The notes: a model not told the origin generated them from the sequence alone. A stretch of 64,000 nt of DNA from Methylophilus sp. 14 (GCF_015354345.1 NZ_JADKYS010000003.1:402856-466855); one strand, 5' to 3'; shown: positions 1 through 8,418, counted from the stretch's first letter. Translations and numbers: made by a program.

Positions 1-725
1 TTGCGCAAAGCAATCTCAATCTCCATGCCACTGTCAGCATAGTTACCCAAAATCTCTACAATCTTGCCCATCGGGCTGGAATGCGAAGAGGGATACTCCG
101 TCAATTCGACAGTCACAATCTGCCCGACCTGCGCGTCCATATCCAGGTGATAAGGAATCAGCACATCCTGGCTGATACGCTTGTCTTCAGCAGCGACGAT
201 CGTCACGCCCTGTGCGCGAATCACGCGACCGACCAATGTCTTGTTGGCACGCTCCAGCACCTCAACCAGCTTGCCTTCTGGGCGACCCTTACGGTCCACG
301 CCCGCCAGTCGCACCATGGCACGGTCACCATGCATGACCATGGTCATTTCTTTGGGGCCGAGGAAAATATCTTCAGGATTCTTGGTTTTATCGTCAGGGA
401 CTAAAAAACCATAACCATCGGTATGGCCAAACACGGTGCCTGCAATCAGGTGAATCTTATCCGGCAGGCAAAATGCACCCTTACGGTTACGCATGAGCTG
501 GCCATCGCGCTCCATGGCACCCAGCCTGCGGTTAAAAATGTCTCGCTCATCATGGCTGATGTCGAGCAACACATAAATCTGGTCAGCACTCAGGGGCACC
601 CCCTGATCTGACAACAACTGCAACACCAACTCGCGACTTGGCAATGGTGTTTGGTATAACTCAGCTTCACGCTGGGCCTGCGGGTCATTTGCACGCAGGG
701 ATTTTTTCGTTTTTCTGGTTGACAA
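1..725 (-). CDS. rnr: Ribonuclease R, N-terminal part (runs off the window)
   Basis: The reverse strand gives 241 codons of the N-terminus of a 3'-5' exoribonuclease of the RNase II/R family, which degrades structured RNA and takes part in rRNA and mRNA turnover. A basic start is followed by an RNase R-type winged helix at about residues 28-90 and the first cold-shock/OB domain from about residue 95 (a GTVFGHTDGYGF stretch). The catalytic RNB domain lies outside the window. I start it at TTG 725 because AAAGGAAG sits eight bases upstream and no ATG is in frame there. It diverges from the tRNA-Leu gene, and rlmB often follows rnr. The family is clear from the domain order; function rests on homology. 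Confidence 0.9.
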   Translation of the reverse strand, partial: MSTRKTKKSLRANDPQAQREAELYQTPLPSRELVLQLLSDQGVPLSADQIYVLLDISHDERDIFNRRLGAMERDGQLMRNRKGAFCLPDKIHLIAGTVFGHTDGYGFLVPDDKTKNPEDIFLGPKEMTMVMHGDRAMVRLAGVDRKGRPEGKLVEVLERANKTLVGRVIRAQGVTIVAAEDKRISQDVLIPYHLDMDAQVGQIVTVELTEYPSSHSSPMGKIVEILGNYADSGMEIEIALR

Positions 726-760
726 TATTTATTCTTCCTTTAAAATGCACAGCTTCTTTA

Positions 761-845
761 GCCCAGATGGCGAAATTGGTAGACGCGCTAGTTTCAGGTA
801 CTAGTGTTTAACGACGTGGAGGTTCGAGTCCTCTTCTGGGCACCA
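761..845 (+). tRNA. tRNA-Leu (anticodon CAG)
   Basis: An 85-base cloverleaf with encoded CCA. The acceptor GCCCAGA pairs with TCTGGGC. The D-arm carries GGTAGACGC. The anticodon arm CTAGT-TTCAGGT-ACTAG gives anticodon CAG. A long variable arm, as expected for tRNA-Leu, precedes the T-arm with GGTTCGAGTCC. It is divergent from rnr. No integrase or repeated 3' tRNA end was seen beside it. Confidence 0.95.
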
Positions 846-1385
846 TCAAGCAGCTTTTCAGCTGCGCCAAATCTAGATTCCCAAGCACTCAATTTGTTTC
901 GTTTTTGAATAATTGCTTTTGCTTCTTGTTGAATCATCATGGTCACAGTTTAACATCTTTCATGTTTGAGGCTGATTAAACTTTAACTCTACTGCAAACA
1001 CACATTGCACAGACCTCGGTGTCTTCTTCGTGCTGACTATCTATCACGCCTGTAACACATATCGGCAAATGACCTTTGTCACAAATACGCCCACGCTTTA
1101 ACCACGCTTTCTAGCATGACTCGATGCCAATCAATTTGATCTTTTTAGCCATCGCGTGAAATGCAGATATTCATAGCCCTCCAAAATTAACTTGTATTAA
1201 TTTAAGTTTATATTTAACATTAATTAACACTTTGAATAAGCATCGAAGTGGGTCCCGTCAGCAGTGCACTCATTTAATCAGGCGCAAATGACGTTTCAAG
1301 GTAATTCAGGGCGCAATCACAACCGTGGCGAAACACTAAAACGGTCAGCAAACTGAGTTCATGTTAACTTTTGAAGAGGTAAAAT
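846..1385. other. AT-rich non-coding stretch between tRNA-Leu and a small peptide gene
   Basis: No convincing gene of more than 50 codons was found here. On the minus strand a 48-codon frame runs from ATG at 940 into the tRNA gene (stop at 794). It looks amphipathic but has no good ribosome site, so it may be a relic. The section 1180-1240 is very AT-rich and may hold the promoter of the peptide gene at 1386. No clear -35/-10 pair could be chosen. Confidence 0.5.
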
Positions 1386-1628
1386 ATGGCTATCAATCAG
1401 CTTTCCCAACCTGAAATACAAACCATTTCTGGCGGCTCACAGTTTTTCCCAGGCTATCCGTACAACCCATTTGTCATGGGCAGCGTATTTAGCGTTTTTA
1501 ATCAACCCGGCATTAACTATGGGCCAATCTCATGGTACAACCCAGGTTGTGCACCAGCACCAAGCCCATGCACGCCTCCCCCACCGCCACCATGTGGGTC
1601 ATGCTCACCAAGCAATCATGACCACTAA
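1386..1628 (+). CDS. Small peptide with double-glycine leader (bacteriocin/RiPP-precursor-like)
   Basis: An 80-residue protein whose first 17 residues end in LSQPEIQTISGG. This matches the double-glycine leader pattern LSxxE[L/I]xxIxGG that is cut by C39 peptidase-containing ABC transporters. The predicted 63-residue mature part is aromatic and Gly/Pro-rich at first, then carries four Cys in a proline-rich tail (a run of six Pro) and ends SNHDH. The ribosome site GAGGT lies five bases before ATG. No maturation enzyme, immunity gene or C39 transporter is in the window. A strong palindromic terminator follows at 1732-1760. The leader match is direct; a bacteriocin, pheromone or metal-binding exported peptide is inference. 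The core was not recognised. Confidence 0.6.
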   Translation: MAINQLSQPEIQTISGGSQFFPGYPYNPFVMGSVFSVFNQPGINYGPISWYNPGCAPAPSPCTPPPPPPCGSCSPSNHDH

Positions 1629-1731
1629 ACCCATGACCACTAAATTAAGTCACAAAACGTCAATCATCCATGCATAGTTACCATTGAGATATTGACAGCC
1701 ATTAATTGAGTAGAAAATCACTTGTTAAAAC

Positions 1732-1760
1732 AAAAAGCCCCTGAATTCAGGGGCTTTTTT
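1732..1760. terminator. Bidirectional rho-independent terminator
   Basis: A perfect palindrome GCCCCTGAATTCAGGGGC is flanked by five A on the left and six T on the right. It lies between the small peptide gene (+) and the PEP-CTERM gene (-), so it can end both transcripts. Confidence 0.85.
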
Positions 1761-1791
1761 ATATCACTGCTTTTTATATGACCTGGCCGAA

Positions 1792-2745
1792 CTACAGGCG
1801 ACGGCGTGAAAGCCCCATGAGCGCACCCAAGCCTAGCAGCATCATTAAGGAGGAAGAAGCTTCTGGCACCGGCGTGACAGTGGCTGATGCATAAGAATGC
1901 CCAACGGTAATGCACAAATCGGTCGTGGCTGAAAGATTAGCAAGCCCTAACAAGCCTAATGAATTTATGCCAATCTCGTCCAGCGTAATTTGCAGGGCAT
2001 TGGTTTCCACAGCACAACTAAATGTTGCGCCATTGCAGTTACTGGCCACGATACCATCGGCCCAATACTTACTCTCGTTGGCGAACACTGAAGCGCGGCC
2101 CAACGGTCCCAAATCCAGATAGACACCACCTGTAGCCGCCGCTGCCAGATCAATCGAATGGCCTAAAATACTCAGGTTGGCGCCGACAAAAGTGCTGTTA
2201 CCACTGGCTGTAAACAAGCCTGAGCTTTCATTCACCGTCACGGTTGAAGTGGAGTCGATGAGATCGGCCTGCAATGCCAACGCTGTTGATACACTCACAT
2301 TCAGATGCTCAACACTGCCGGTGCCAATAGCGCTGTTGGAGCCAGGCACAGGATTGTTTTCAAGATATGCGCCAGAACCTGAAAATGTGGCAGAGCCCAC
2401 TTGGGTTGGCGTCAGTAGTGCCAGGATAGGATTCAAGCTGGATAACACGCCTGTGCCGGTCCCACTGGCGCTCAAGCCAAGATTCAGTGTTGAGTTTGTT
2501 TGCCTTGGAATCGGCGTACCCGCACTCGCTACGCTGATGTCACCGAGCGCAGTAGGCGTTTTAACTTCAACCGATGCAGTGCCTACGGTGACTGAGCCAA
2601 GCAATTTTGCGTTCACCTGGGCACTTAAATCCAGGTACAAACCATAACCATCTGCAGCATCAGCGCTGACCTTGACTGCTGCGGCTGAAGCAACATTACT
2701 AAAAGCAAATAAAATGGCTGATGCCATCAGGGAATGCTTTATCAT
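1792..2745 (-). CDS. PEP-CTERM sorting-domain exported protein
   Basis: A 317-residue protein with an N-terminal signal peptide (basic start, hydrophobic run, AAA cleavage region) and a C-terminal PEP-CTERM signal at residues 293-317: VPE, then a hydrophobic helix, then SRRRL. Such proteins are recognised by the exosortase EpsH/XrtA and are usually linked to exopolysaccharide or biofilm. The middle is Ser/Thr/Gly/Ala-rich and likely beta-structured, with no enzyme motif. The start is at ATG 2745 because AGGAG lies seven bases upstream; an upstream in-frame start at 2763 lacks a site. No exosortase gene was seen in the window. The specific role is unknown. Confidence 0.85.
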   Translation of the reverse strand: MIKHSLMASAILFAFSNVASAAAVKVSADAADGYGLYLDLSAQVNAKLLGSVTVGTASVEVKTPTALGDISVASAGTPIPRQTNSTLNLGLSASGTGTGVLSSLNPILALLTPTQVGSATFSGSGAYLENNPVPGSNSAIGTGSVEHLNVSVSTALALQADLIDSTSTVTVNESSGLFTASGNSTFVGANLSILGHSIDLAAAATGGVYLDLGPLGRASVFANESKYWADGIVASNCNGATFSCAVETNALQITLDEIGINSLGLLGLANLSATTDLCITVGHSYASATVTPVPEASSSLMMLLGLGALMGLSRRRL

Positions 2746-3236
2746 CAATACTCTCCTAAACAAAAATAAAAATAAACGTCAATACAAATATTAACATTTG
2801 TTTGAACTATTGTTTACATTTTTTATCAAAAATCAGAGGATTAAATGCTCTGGTGTTGATGAACACCACAAATACCTGGTTAGCCCCCTTAAACTGAGAC
2901 TGATTGATCTGTCATGAGCAAACGCTTAGGTGACAGAGCAACCAGTGACAGCATATGGCGAATGAGGGTTAAAAAGTGTCTATATCCCCCCCTTAACAAC
3001 ACACCACGCGAGCAATTGACCAAGCCAAAGTTGTAGATGAAAAAACAAGCATGCTATGTTGACAATGTTGTAAAAATACGGGCATTGAGTCAAGCTTACG
3101 CGCGAAGGTCAAAAAACGCACATCTGATTAAAACGATTGATATTCAGTGACTTAGCATTTTTACCAAGACCCAATCCACTGGGTTATCCACAGATTTTGT
3201 GGACACGCGCGGGCATTGTCATCATACAAAAAACAT
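2746..3236. other. Gene-poor intergenic stretch with one DnaA-box-like hairpin
   Basis: No open frame here has a ribosome site. The region upstream of the PEP-CTERM gene is AT-rich and must hold its promoter. At 3184-3192 there is a TTATCCACA sequence (DnaA-box consensus) that overlaps an inverted repeat TCCACA-N5-TGTGGA (3187-3203). A single box does not make an origin. Confidence 0.4.
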
Positions 3237-3270
3237 AAAAAAAGCTGTGTATTTCTACACAGCTTTTTTT
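3237..3270 (-). terminator. Rho-independent terminator of the small periplasmic protein gene
   Basis: Hairpin AAAGCTGTGTA/TACACAGCTTT with A-rich left and T-rich right flanks. It sits 15 bases beyond the stop of the leftward gene at 3285-3653. Confidence 0.8.
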
Positions 3271-3284
3271 ATCACGCGCACTTA

Positions 3285-3653
3285 TTAACGGTTATTGAAA
3301 AAGCCGATATTCATCACGCGATCATTGACAAAAGTCACTTCAGTCTCTTTGTAGGTATTTTTATTGTCGTACTTCACCAGGTTTTTGTAATACCACATCT
3401 CGACTTGTACTGGCTTGGAATTGTCTTGTTGCTTACCCATGCTACCAATAATGTTATTGGCATTGCTTGGCTTGACTGACTGCTGCTTTTTAAATGGCTG
3501 ACCTAGCTTTTCGATGACAAGTTTTTTGGACTTGCCACTAAATCCGCTAATAAACTCGTCTTCGCTGTAGGTTTTACCAGCAACAGCAGCGGTGGCTGCA
3601 AACAGCAATGAGGTGGCGACCATTGCAGCTGAAATCTTTGCGTATAACTTCAT
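3285..3653 (-). CDS. Small secreted protein, BamE/SmpA-like fold suspected
   Basis: A 122-residue protein with a clear signal peptide (basic start, then an Ala/Leu-rich run ending AVAG). The mature part has two features common in BamE/SmpA-like domains: a helix reading SKKLVIEKLGQP, and later strands around VEMWYYKN and VTFVNDRVMNIGFF. It lacks a lipobox Cys, so it should be soluble periplasmic rather than an outer-membrane lipoprotein like BamE. It stands alone with its own terminator. Fold assignment is by pattern only and the function is unknown. Confidence 0.7.
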   Translation of the reverse strand: MKLYAKISAAMVATSLLFAATAAVAGKTYSEDEFISGFSGKSKKLVIEKLGQPFKKQQSVKPSNANNIIGSMGKQQDNSKPVQVEMWYYKNLVKYDNKNTYKETEVTFVNDRVMNIGFFNNR

Positions 3654-3799
3654 GTTTTAATTCCTGTTATCCAAAATCCAACGTATTAAATATTCAAACC
3701 AAGTAACGATATCGTTCTCAATGAGTATTGTTGCGTGAAAGTATAACTGTTTATCACACCATTCGGTTGACCTGCCGCGACATCATCATTAGGACAGGT

Positions 3800-4567
3800 C
3801 TATGCAATCTCAAGTTGCATGCCGTCATAGCCGACTTGCACATTGGCGGGCACACGCGCCTGTAATGCCTGATATTCCAGCTCGTGTGTCATGTGTATCA
3901 AAACATTGCGTTTGGCGCCGATGCGCGCAATCAAGGCCAGGGATTGCTCGACGCAGACATGGGTCGGATGCGGCTGTTCGCGCAAACAATCAATCAGCAA
4001 TACATCCACGCCCTGCAACAAGGCATAAGAGCTTTCCGGAATCTCAGACACATCGGTCATATACACCAGATTGCCAATACGGTAGGCGTAAATACGAATT
4101 TTGCCATGCATAACGGGTATAGGTGTCACCCATTGCCCAGCTGCTTCAAATGGTGCCTCGACCACATGTGCGGCCAAAACGGGTAAGTCCCAATATTGCG
4201 GAATGGGGTCGCGCAAGGTGTAACCAAACTTTTCCTGGATATGCGCAATGGACTCAGGAGAGCTATATAGCTGAATCTGGCTACGATTAATCTGGCAAAA
4301 CGCTCGCAGATCGTCAATGCCATGCAAATGGTCCGCGTGCGTGTGGGTATACAGCACCGCATCGACACGGCGCATGTTTTCCCGCAAGGCCTGTTGACGT
4401 AAATCCGGGGAAGTATCAATCAGGATGACGCGGCCATCCTCCAGCGTCACCATGCTGGAGCAGCGCGTGCGCTTGTTACGGGTATCTGTTGAACGACACG
4501 TGGCACATGTACAACCCACAGCAGGCGTGCCTGCGCTGGAGCCTACGCCTAAAATGGTTAATTGCAT
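3800..4567 (-). CDS. MBL-fold metallohydrolase, PhnP-like
   Basis: A 255-residue metallo-beta-lactamase-fold enzyme. THTHADH is the metal-binding signature, followed by later conserved His and Asp residues. The N-terminal Cys cluster GCTCATC...RTRC resembles the structural zinc site of PhnP, the phosphoribosyl cyclic phosphate phosphodiesterase. There are no C-P lyase genes nearby, so a phosphonate role is not supported; such stand-alone homologues likely act on cyclic phosphodiesters. The ATG overlaps the end of tatD by ten bases, indicating translational coupling at the 3' end of the pabC-tatD operon. Confidence 0.8.
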   Translation of the reverse strand: MQLTILGVGSSAGTPAVGCTCATCRSTDTRNKRTRCSSMVTLEDGRVILIDTSPDLRQQALRENMRRVDAVLYTHTHADHLHGIDDLRAFCQINRSQIQLYSSPESIAHIQEKFGYTLRDPIPQYWDLPVLAAHVVEAPFEAAGQWVTPIPVMHGKIRIYAYRIGNLVYMTDVSEIPESSYALLQGVDVLLIDCLREQPHPTHVCVEQSLALIARIGAKRNVLIHMTHELEYQALQARVPANVQVGYDGMQLEIA

Positions 4568-5334
4568 GGCTGCGCGTGTTTGAACAGAGTGAAGAAGTTG
4601 GCCGTGGTAGCGTCTACCACCTGCTGCAATGGCACATCACGCAAACGCGCAACCTCTTCGGCCACATGGCGCACATAGGCTGGCTGATTGGTTTTGCCAC
4701 GGAAAGGGATAGGCGCCAGGTAGGGGGAATCCGTCTCGACCAGCATTTTATCCAGAGGCACTTTTTGCGCCACGTCTTTTAAGGCTTGCGCATTCTTAAA
4801 GGTCACGATGCCCGAAAACGAGATATAAAAGCCCATGGCGATTGCAGCCTGCGCCACTTCCCAGCTTTCGGTAAAGCAATGCATCACCCCGCCTACCTCG
4901 GCTGCGCCCTCTTCCTGCATGATGCGCAAGGTATCTTCGGCTGCATTGCGGGTATGGATAATCAGCGGCTTACCGGTCGCTTTCGCCGCGCGGATGTGGG
5001 TACGGAAACGTTCGCGCTGCCATTCAAGATCGCCAGTGAGGCGGAAATAATCCAGGCCGGTTTCGCCAATGGCAACCACGCGGCCATGATCGGCCAAACT
5101 CACCAGTCCATCGACAGTGGGCTCCTTGATATCTTCGTAATCAGGATGCACGCCGACTGAGGCGTAAATATTCGGGTATTGCTCGGCGATCGCCAGCACT
5201 TCGGGAAACTTGTCCAGCGTGACTGACACACACAAGGCATGCCCGACCTGATGACTGCGCATGCTCTCAAGCACCTGGTCCATATTCTGCACCAGTTCGG
5301 GAAAATTAAGATGGCAATGCGAATCAACTAACAT
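4558..5334 (-). CDS. tatD: TatD family metal-dependent hydrolase
   Basis: A 258-residue TIM-barrel hydrolase with the family landmarks: the N-terminal DSHCHL metal site, GETGLDYF in the middle, IHTRNA, and the C-terminal ETDSPYLAP. TatD proteins are 3'-5' DNases/RNases linked to DNA repair and quality control. I take ATG 5334 rather than the upstream in-frame TTG 5346, because the family starts directly with the metal-binding strand. It is 39 bases downstream of pilZ and overlaps the MBL hydrolase. Confidence 0.9.
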   Translation of the reverse strand: MLVDSHCHLNFPELVQNMDQVLESMRSHQVGHALCVSVTLDKFPEVLAIAEQYPNIYASVGVHPDYEDIKEPTVDGLVSLADHGRVVAIGETGLDYFRLTGDLEWQRERFRTHIRAAKATGKPLIIHTRNAAEDTLRIMQEEGAAEVGGVMHCFTESWEVAQAAIAMGFYISFSGIVTFKNAQALKDVAQKVPLDKMLVETDSPYLAPIPFRGKTNQPAYVRHVAEEVARLRDVPLQQVVDATTANFFTLFKHAQPCN

Positions 5335-5373
5335 GTTTTCAACCAAAACTCATTCAAAGCTGTTAAATAGGTG

Positions 5374-5736
5374 CTATATCGTATTTGAAGGGCGGCTGGA
5401 TTTGAGTGCAGCGCCAAGAATCGTCTCAATGCGTTTCTTCGCCTCCGCACCACCATCCTTGTCGGTAAACTGGATGCCTATGCCTTGTGGCTTGTTATTC
5501 GCTGCCTGCGGCGTAATCCAGATGACTTTCCCTACGACCTTGAGCTTATTCGGGTCATTGAGCAAAGTCAGCAACATAAAAATCTCTTCGCCCATTTTAA
5601 ACGGCTTGCTGGTCGGAATAAACAAACCGCCGCCTTTGACAAAAGGCATATAAGCCGCAAACAAGGCTGCTTTTTCGCGAATCGCCAGCGACAAAACACC
5701 TGGTTTTGCGGCGGCGGGTGGTAGTGTGTCTGTCAT
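5374..5736 (-). CDS. pilZ: PilZ domain protein (type IV pilus type)
   Basis: A 120-residue PilZ protein of the short kind found downstream of holB, needed for type IV pilus assembly and twitching. The core VKGGGLFIPT...MGEEIFMLLTL...VVGKVIWITPQ...GIGIQF matches the fold. The N-terminal RxxxR c-di-GMP-binding motif is absent, as is usual for the canonical PilZ, so it probably works by protein contacts (PilB/FimX in other species) and not as a c-di-GMP receptor. It is inside the pabC-to-tatD operon. No pilus structural genes are in this window. Confidence 0.85.
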   Translation of the reverse strand: MTDTLPPAAAKPGVLSLAIREKAALFAAYMPFVKGGGLFIPTSKPFKMGEEIFMLLTLLNDPNKLKVVGKVIWITPQAANNKPQGIGIQFTDKDGGAEAKKRIETILGAALKSSRPSNTI

Positions 5737-5785
5737 TGCCCAAGCTCCAGAATATTTACCTGATTAGCCATCAAACAAGCTGGCC

Positions 5786-6778
5786 CTAAGCAAACATTTT
5801 TTTGTATTGCAATAATAACTGCTCCAGCTGTAACTCCTGATTGAGTGGATGCTGTGCCGTTATTCTAAAACGATTTAACTGTTGTTGAAACGCCAGTAAG
5901 CGCGACATATTGACCGCACCGGCCAAAGCCTGCAATGGGGCGGCCTCACTGGGATGATACCGCAATGGCTGCTGATGGCTGGATAGCCAGACATCCAGCA
6001 ACCATTTCTGCAACACCTGGATGGCCTGCTCCATGCCCTGCTTGATCAGCACCGGCACCGCGGCGGCAACGTCTATGCTTGCCCCGCCTGCCAGGTGCGG
6101 ACGGAATTGCTGGTACCAGGCATGCCAGTCAAACTCATCCTGCTGTATGGTAGTGGGCGCTCCGCCGCTGTAATGCCAGACCCATTCCGGGTTGGCCACA
6201 GACTGGGTTTGTAACCACTGCAAGCCCTGCTCTCGGCTGGGCACTGGCATTTCCACCTGCATGCAGCGGCTTAAAATCGTGGGTAACAAAGCCTGGCGCT
6301 GGTGCGACACCAGTAAAAACTGGGTACGCTGCGGCGGCTCTTCCAGGAGTTTTAGTAACGCATTGGAGGCCGCCACATTCATCGCTTCCAGTGGATGAAT
6401 CAGCACCACACGAATACCATCCACGCGATGCGACGTCAGCGATAAATAGTCATGCAAGGCGCGAATCTGGTCGATAAGGATTTGCTGGCGTTTGCGTGTC
6501 TTTTTCTTGCCACTCTCTGCGCTGTCGTCATCCTCGGGCGTGATTTCCCTGAAATCGGGATGCGCACCTTCTGCTAACCAGTGGCAGGACTCGCACTCAC
6601 CGCAGGCAAAACCCTGTTGTGGCCGCAAACACAGCAAGGCCGCGGCCATCGTCTGCGCAAAATGCAATTTGCCGATGCCGGTTTTACCATGCAGCAACAA
6701 GGCATGATGGCGCGTCTCTCCCGCTTGCATCCAGTGCGAGAATAGCGACTCTTGCCAGGGATAAATCTTATTAATCAT
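5786..6778 (-). CDS. holB: DNA polymerase III subunit delta' (clamp loader)
   Basis: A 330-residue AAA+ clamp-loader subunit. A P-loop-like HGKTGIGKLHF lies near residue 30. Four Cys in the zinc module (LLCLRP...ACGECESCHW) follow, then the LLKLLEEPP and SRCMQ sensor motifs of the delta' family. Within the polymerase III holoenzyme it opens and loads the beta clamp. The ATG overlaps the tmk stop (ATGA), so the two are translationally coupled. The order tmk-holB-pilZ-tatD is the standard proteobacterial one. Confidence 0.93.
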   Translation of the reverse strand: MINKIYPWQESLFSHWMQAGETRHHALLLHGKTGIGKLHFAQTMAAALLCLRPQQGFACGECESCHWLAEGAHPDFREITPEDDDSAESGKKKTRKRQQILIDQIRALHDYLSLTSHRVDGIRVVLIHPLEAMNVAASNALLKLLEEPPQRTQFLLVSHQRQALLPTILSRCMQVEMPVPSREQGLQWLQTQSVANPEWVWHYSGGAPTTIQQDEFDWHAWYQQFRPHLAGGASIDVAAAVPVLIKQGMEQAIQVLQKWLLDVWLSSHQQPLRYHPSEAAPLQALAGAVNMSRLLAFQQQLNRFRITAQHPLNQELQLEQLLLQYKKMFA

Positions 6779-7380
6779 ATGGATGAAATGATTTCTTCAA
6801 CTGACTTCTTCACTTCTTCAAGTGAGCGATGGGCATCAATCACGCGGAACCGTTGCGGAAACTCAGCCGCCCTGGCCAGGTATTGCGCACGTAATCGGGC
6901 AAAAAATTCTGCGCCTTGCGCTTCAAATTTGTCTGGCGTCCGTGCCCCAGCCAGGCGCTGTAAACTCACCTCGACTGGCACATCAAATAACAAAGTGATA
7001 TCCGGTTGCAAACTGCCCTGCACCCACTGCTCTAATTGCTGCATCTTGTGTAAAGGCAGACCTCGTGCACCACACTGATAAGCATAAGAGGCATCAGTGA
7101 AACGGTCTGAGACCACAATCGCGTCGCGCTGCAATGCGGGCAAAATCACTTGCTGCAGATGCTCGGCACGCGCAGCAAACATCAGCAAAGACTCCGTTTC
7201 CACATGCATTTCCCTGTGCAACAGGATTTCACGCAACTCCTCGCCCAAAAGCGTGCCACCTGGCTCACGTGTAGAGACTATTTCACGGCCACGGCTGGCC
7301 AGCATTTGCAGTATGGTCGGAATATGCGTGCTTTTGCCCGCACCATCCATGCCTTCCAGCGTAATAAACAAGCCCGCCAT
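6775..7380 (-). CDS. tmk: Thymidylate kinase
   Basis: A 201-residue kinase converting dTMP to dTDP. It shows the P-loop EGMDGAGKST, the DR motif (VVSDRFTDASYAYQ) and TREPGGT for substrate binding. Length is typical. It lies between mltG and holB, overlapping holB by four bases, and 30 bases separate it from mltG. Confidence 0.95.
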   Translation of the reverse strand: MAGLFITLEGMDGAGKSTHIPTILQMLASRGREIVSTREPGGTLLGEELREILLHREMHVETESLLMFAARAEHLQQVILPALQRDAIVVSDRFTDASYAYQCGARGLPLHKMQQLEQWVQGSLQPDITLLFDVPVEVSLQRLAGARTPDKFEAQGAEFFARLRAQYLARAAEFPQRFRVIDAHRSLEEVKKSVEEIISSI

Positions 7381-7410
7381 TATTCAAGGTTCCCCATATG
7401 TATATGATGT

Positions 7411-8418
7411 TTAGTGTTTTTTTAACTGATAGGCGCGCACGGCCTGGTTATGCGCCTCTAGCGAGCTGGTAAACACATGCCTGCCCTGACCGTTAGCTAC
7501 AAAATATAGCGCATTGGTTTTGGCCGGATGCAAGGCGGCTTGTATCGATGCCAGCCCTGGCAACGCAATCGGCGTAGGCGGCAAGCCACTACGTGTATAG
7601 GTGTTGTAAGGCGTATCAGTGAGCAGGTCTTTTTTAGTGATATTGCCCTGGTAACGCGTGCCCATGCCGTAAATCACAGTAGGATCCGTCTGCAAACGCA
7701 TGCCTTTACGCAGGCGGTTAATGAACACACCGGCAATTTGCGGGCGCTCTTCTTCCACCCCGGTTTCTTTTTCGACGATGGAGGCCATCACCAGCGCCTC
7801 GTACATGGAGCGATAAGGCAAGCCAGTATCACGCGTCTCCCAGGCGGCAGACAAATGCTGGGCCATTTTCTGGTAAGCCCGTTTATACAAGTCGGCATCA
7901 CTGCTCTGCGCATCCAGAAAATAAGTATCCGGAAAAAACCAGCCCTCTGGATGTATGGGTTGCCCACTCACTTGCTGCATCAACTCACTATCAGACAGCA
8001 TCAGGGTGTCATGACGGATGCCAGGCATTTGCGCCAGCTTTTGCCTAAAGTCAGCAAATGTCTTGCCTTCGATTAATTGCAGCTTAAACTGGTCAAATGT
8101 GCCGTGTTTGAGGATGTCGATGAGCGACATCACCTGCAGTGGCGTATTCAAAGCATAATCACCGGCTTGTAATTGACTGCCACTACCTGTCAGTTTCACC
8201 GTGAGCAAAAAGCTATACGGCTCCGTCAGCACGCCTGCGGCGACCAGTTGATCGGCAATGCCGCGCACGCTGGCCCCGGCCGGAATCTGTAAACCGATGG
8301 TTTCTGATGCCATGGGCAATGGCCTGATCATGAAAATCACCACCCACACTGCCAATGCCACCGCGCCCAGCATCAGCGCGGCGACACCGTATTTCACACA
8401 CTGCTTAATGAACAACAT
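7411..8418 (-). CDS. mltG: Endolytic murein transglycosylase MltG (YceG)
   Basis: A 335-residue inner-membrane lytic transglycosylase that cuts nascent peptidoglycan glycan strands. It has one N-terminal membrane helix (residues 9-31), a LysM-like region (IPAGASVRGIADQL), and the YceG core with SIVEKETG, whose Glu at 216/218 fits the catalytic position, followed by NRLRKGMRLQTDPTVIYGMG. It starts inside the 3' end of pabC (14-base overlap), so both are coupled. Confidence 0.93.
   Translation of the reverse strand: MLFIKQCVKYGVAALMLGAVALAVWVVIFMIRPLPMASETIGLQIPAGASVRGIADQLVAAGVLTEPYSFLLTVKLTGSGSQLQAGDYALNTPLQVMSLIDILKHGTFDQFKLQLIEGKTFADFRQKLAQMPGIRHDTLMLSDSELMQQVSGQPIHPEGWFFPDTYFLDAQSSDADLYKRAYQKMAQHLSAAWETRDTGLPYRSMYEALVMASIVEKETGVEEERPQIAGVFINRLRKGMRLQTDPTVIYGMGTRYQGNITKKDLLTDTPYNTYTRSGLPPTPIALPGLASIQAALHPAKTNALYFVANGQGRHVFTSSLEAHNQAVRAYQLKKH

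Noticed and set aside
761-845. Genomic island attachment site at tRNA-Leu
   Set aside because: No integrase and no repeated tRNA 3' end was seen downstream in the window.
2177-2647. 156-codon plus-strand frame inside the PEP-CTERM gene
   Set aside because: Antisense to a gene with clear signal peptide and C-terminal sorting signal; it lacks any domain or ribosome site.
3184-3192. Chromosomal or plasmid origin at the DnaA box
   Set aside because: Only one box, no AT-rich unwinding region with repeats, and no dnaA or rep initiator gene.
5374-5736. PilZ protein as a c-di-GMP receptor
   Set aside because: The RxxxR motif needed for c-di-GMP binding is absent, so it is treated as the canonical pilus-type PilZ.
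7528-8076. 182-codon plus-strand frame opposite mltG
   Set aside because: The mltG frame has catalytic motifs; the opposite frame has no recognisable features.
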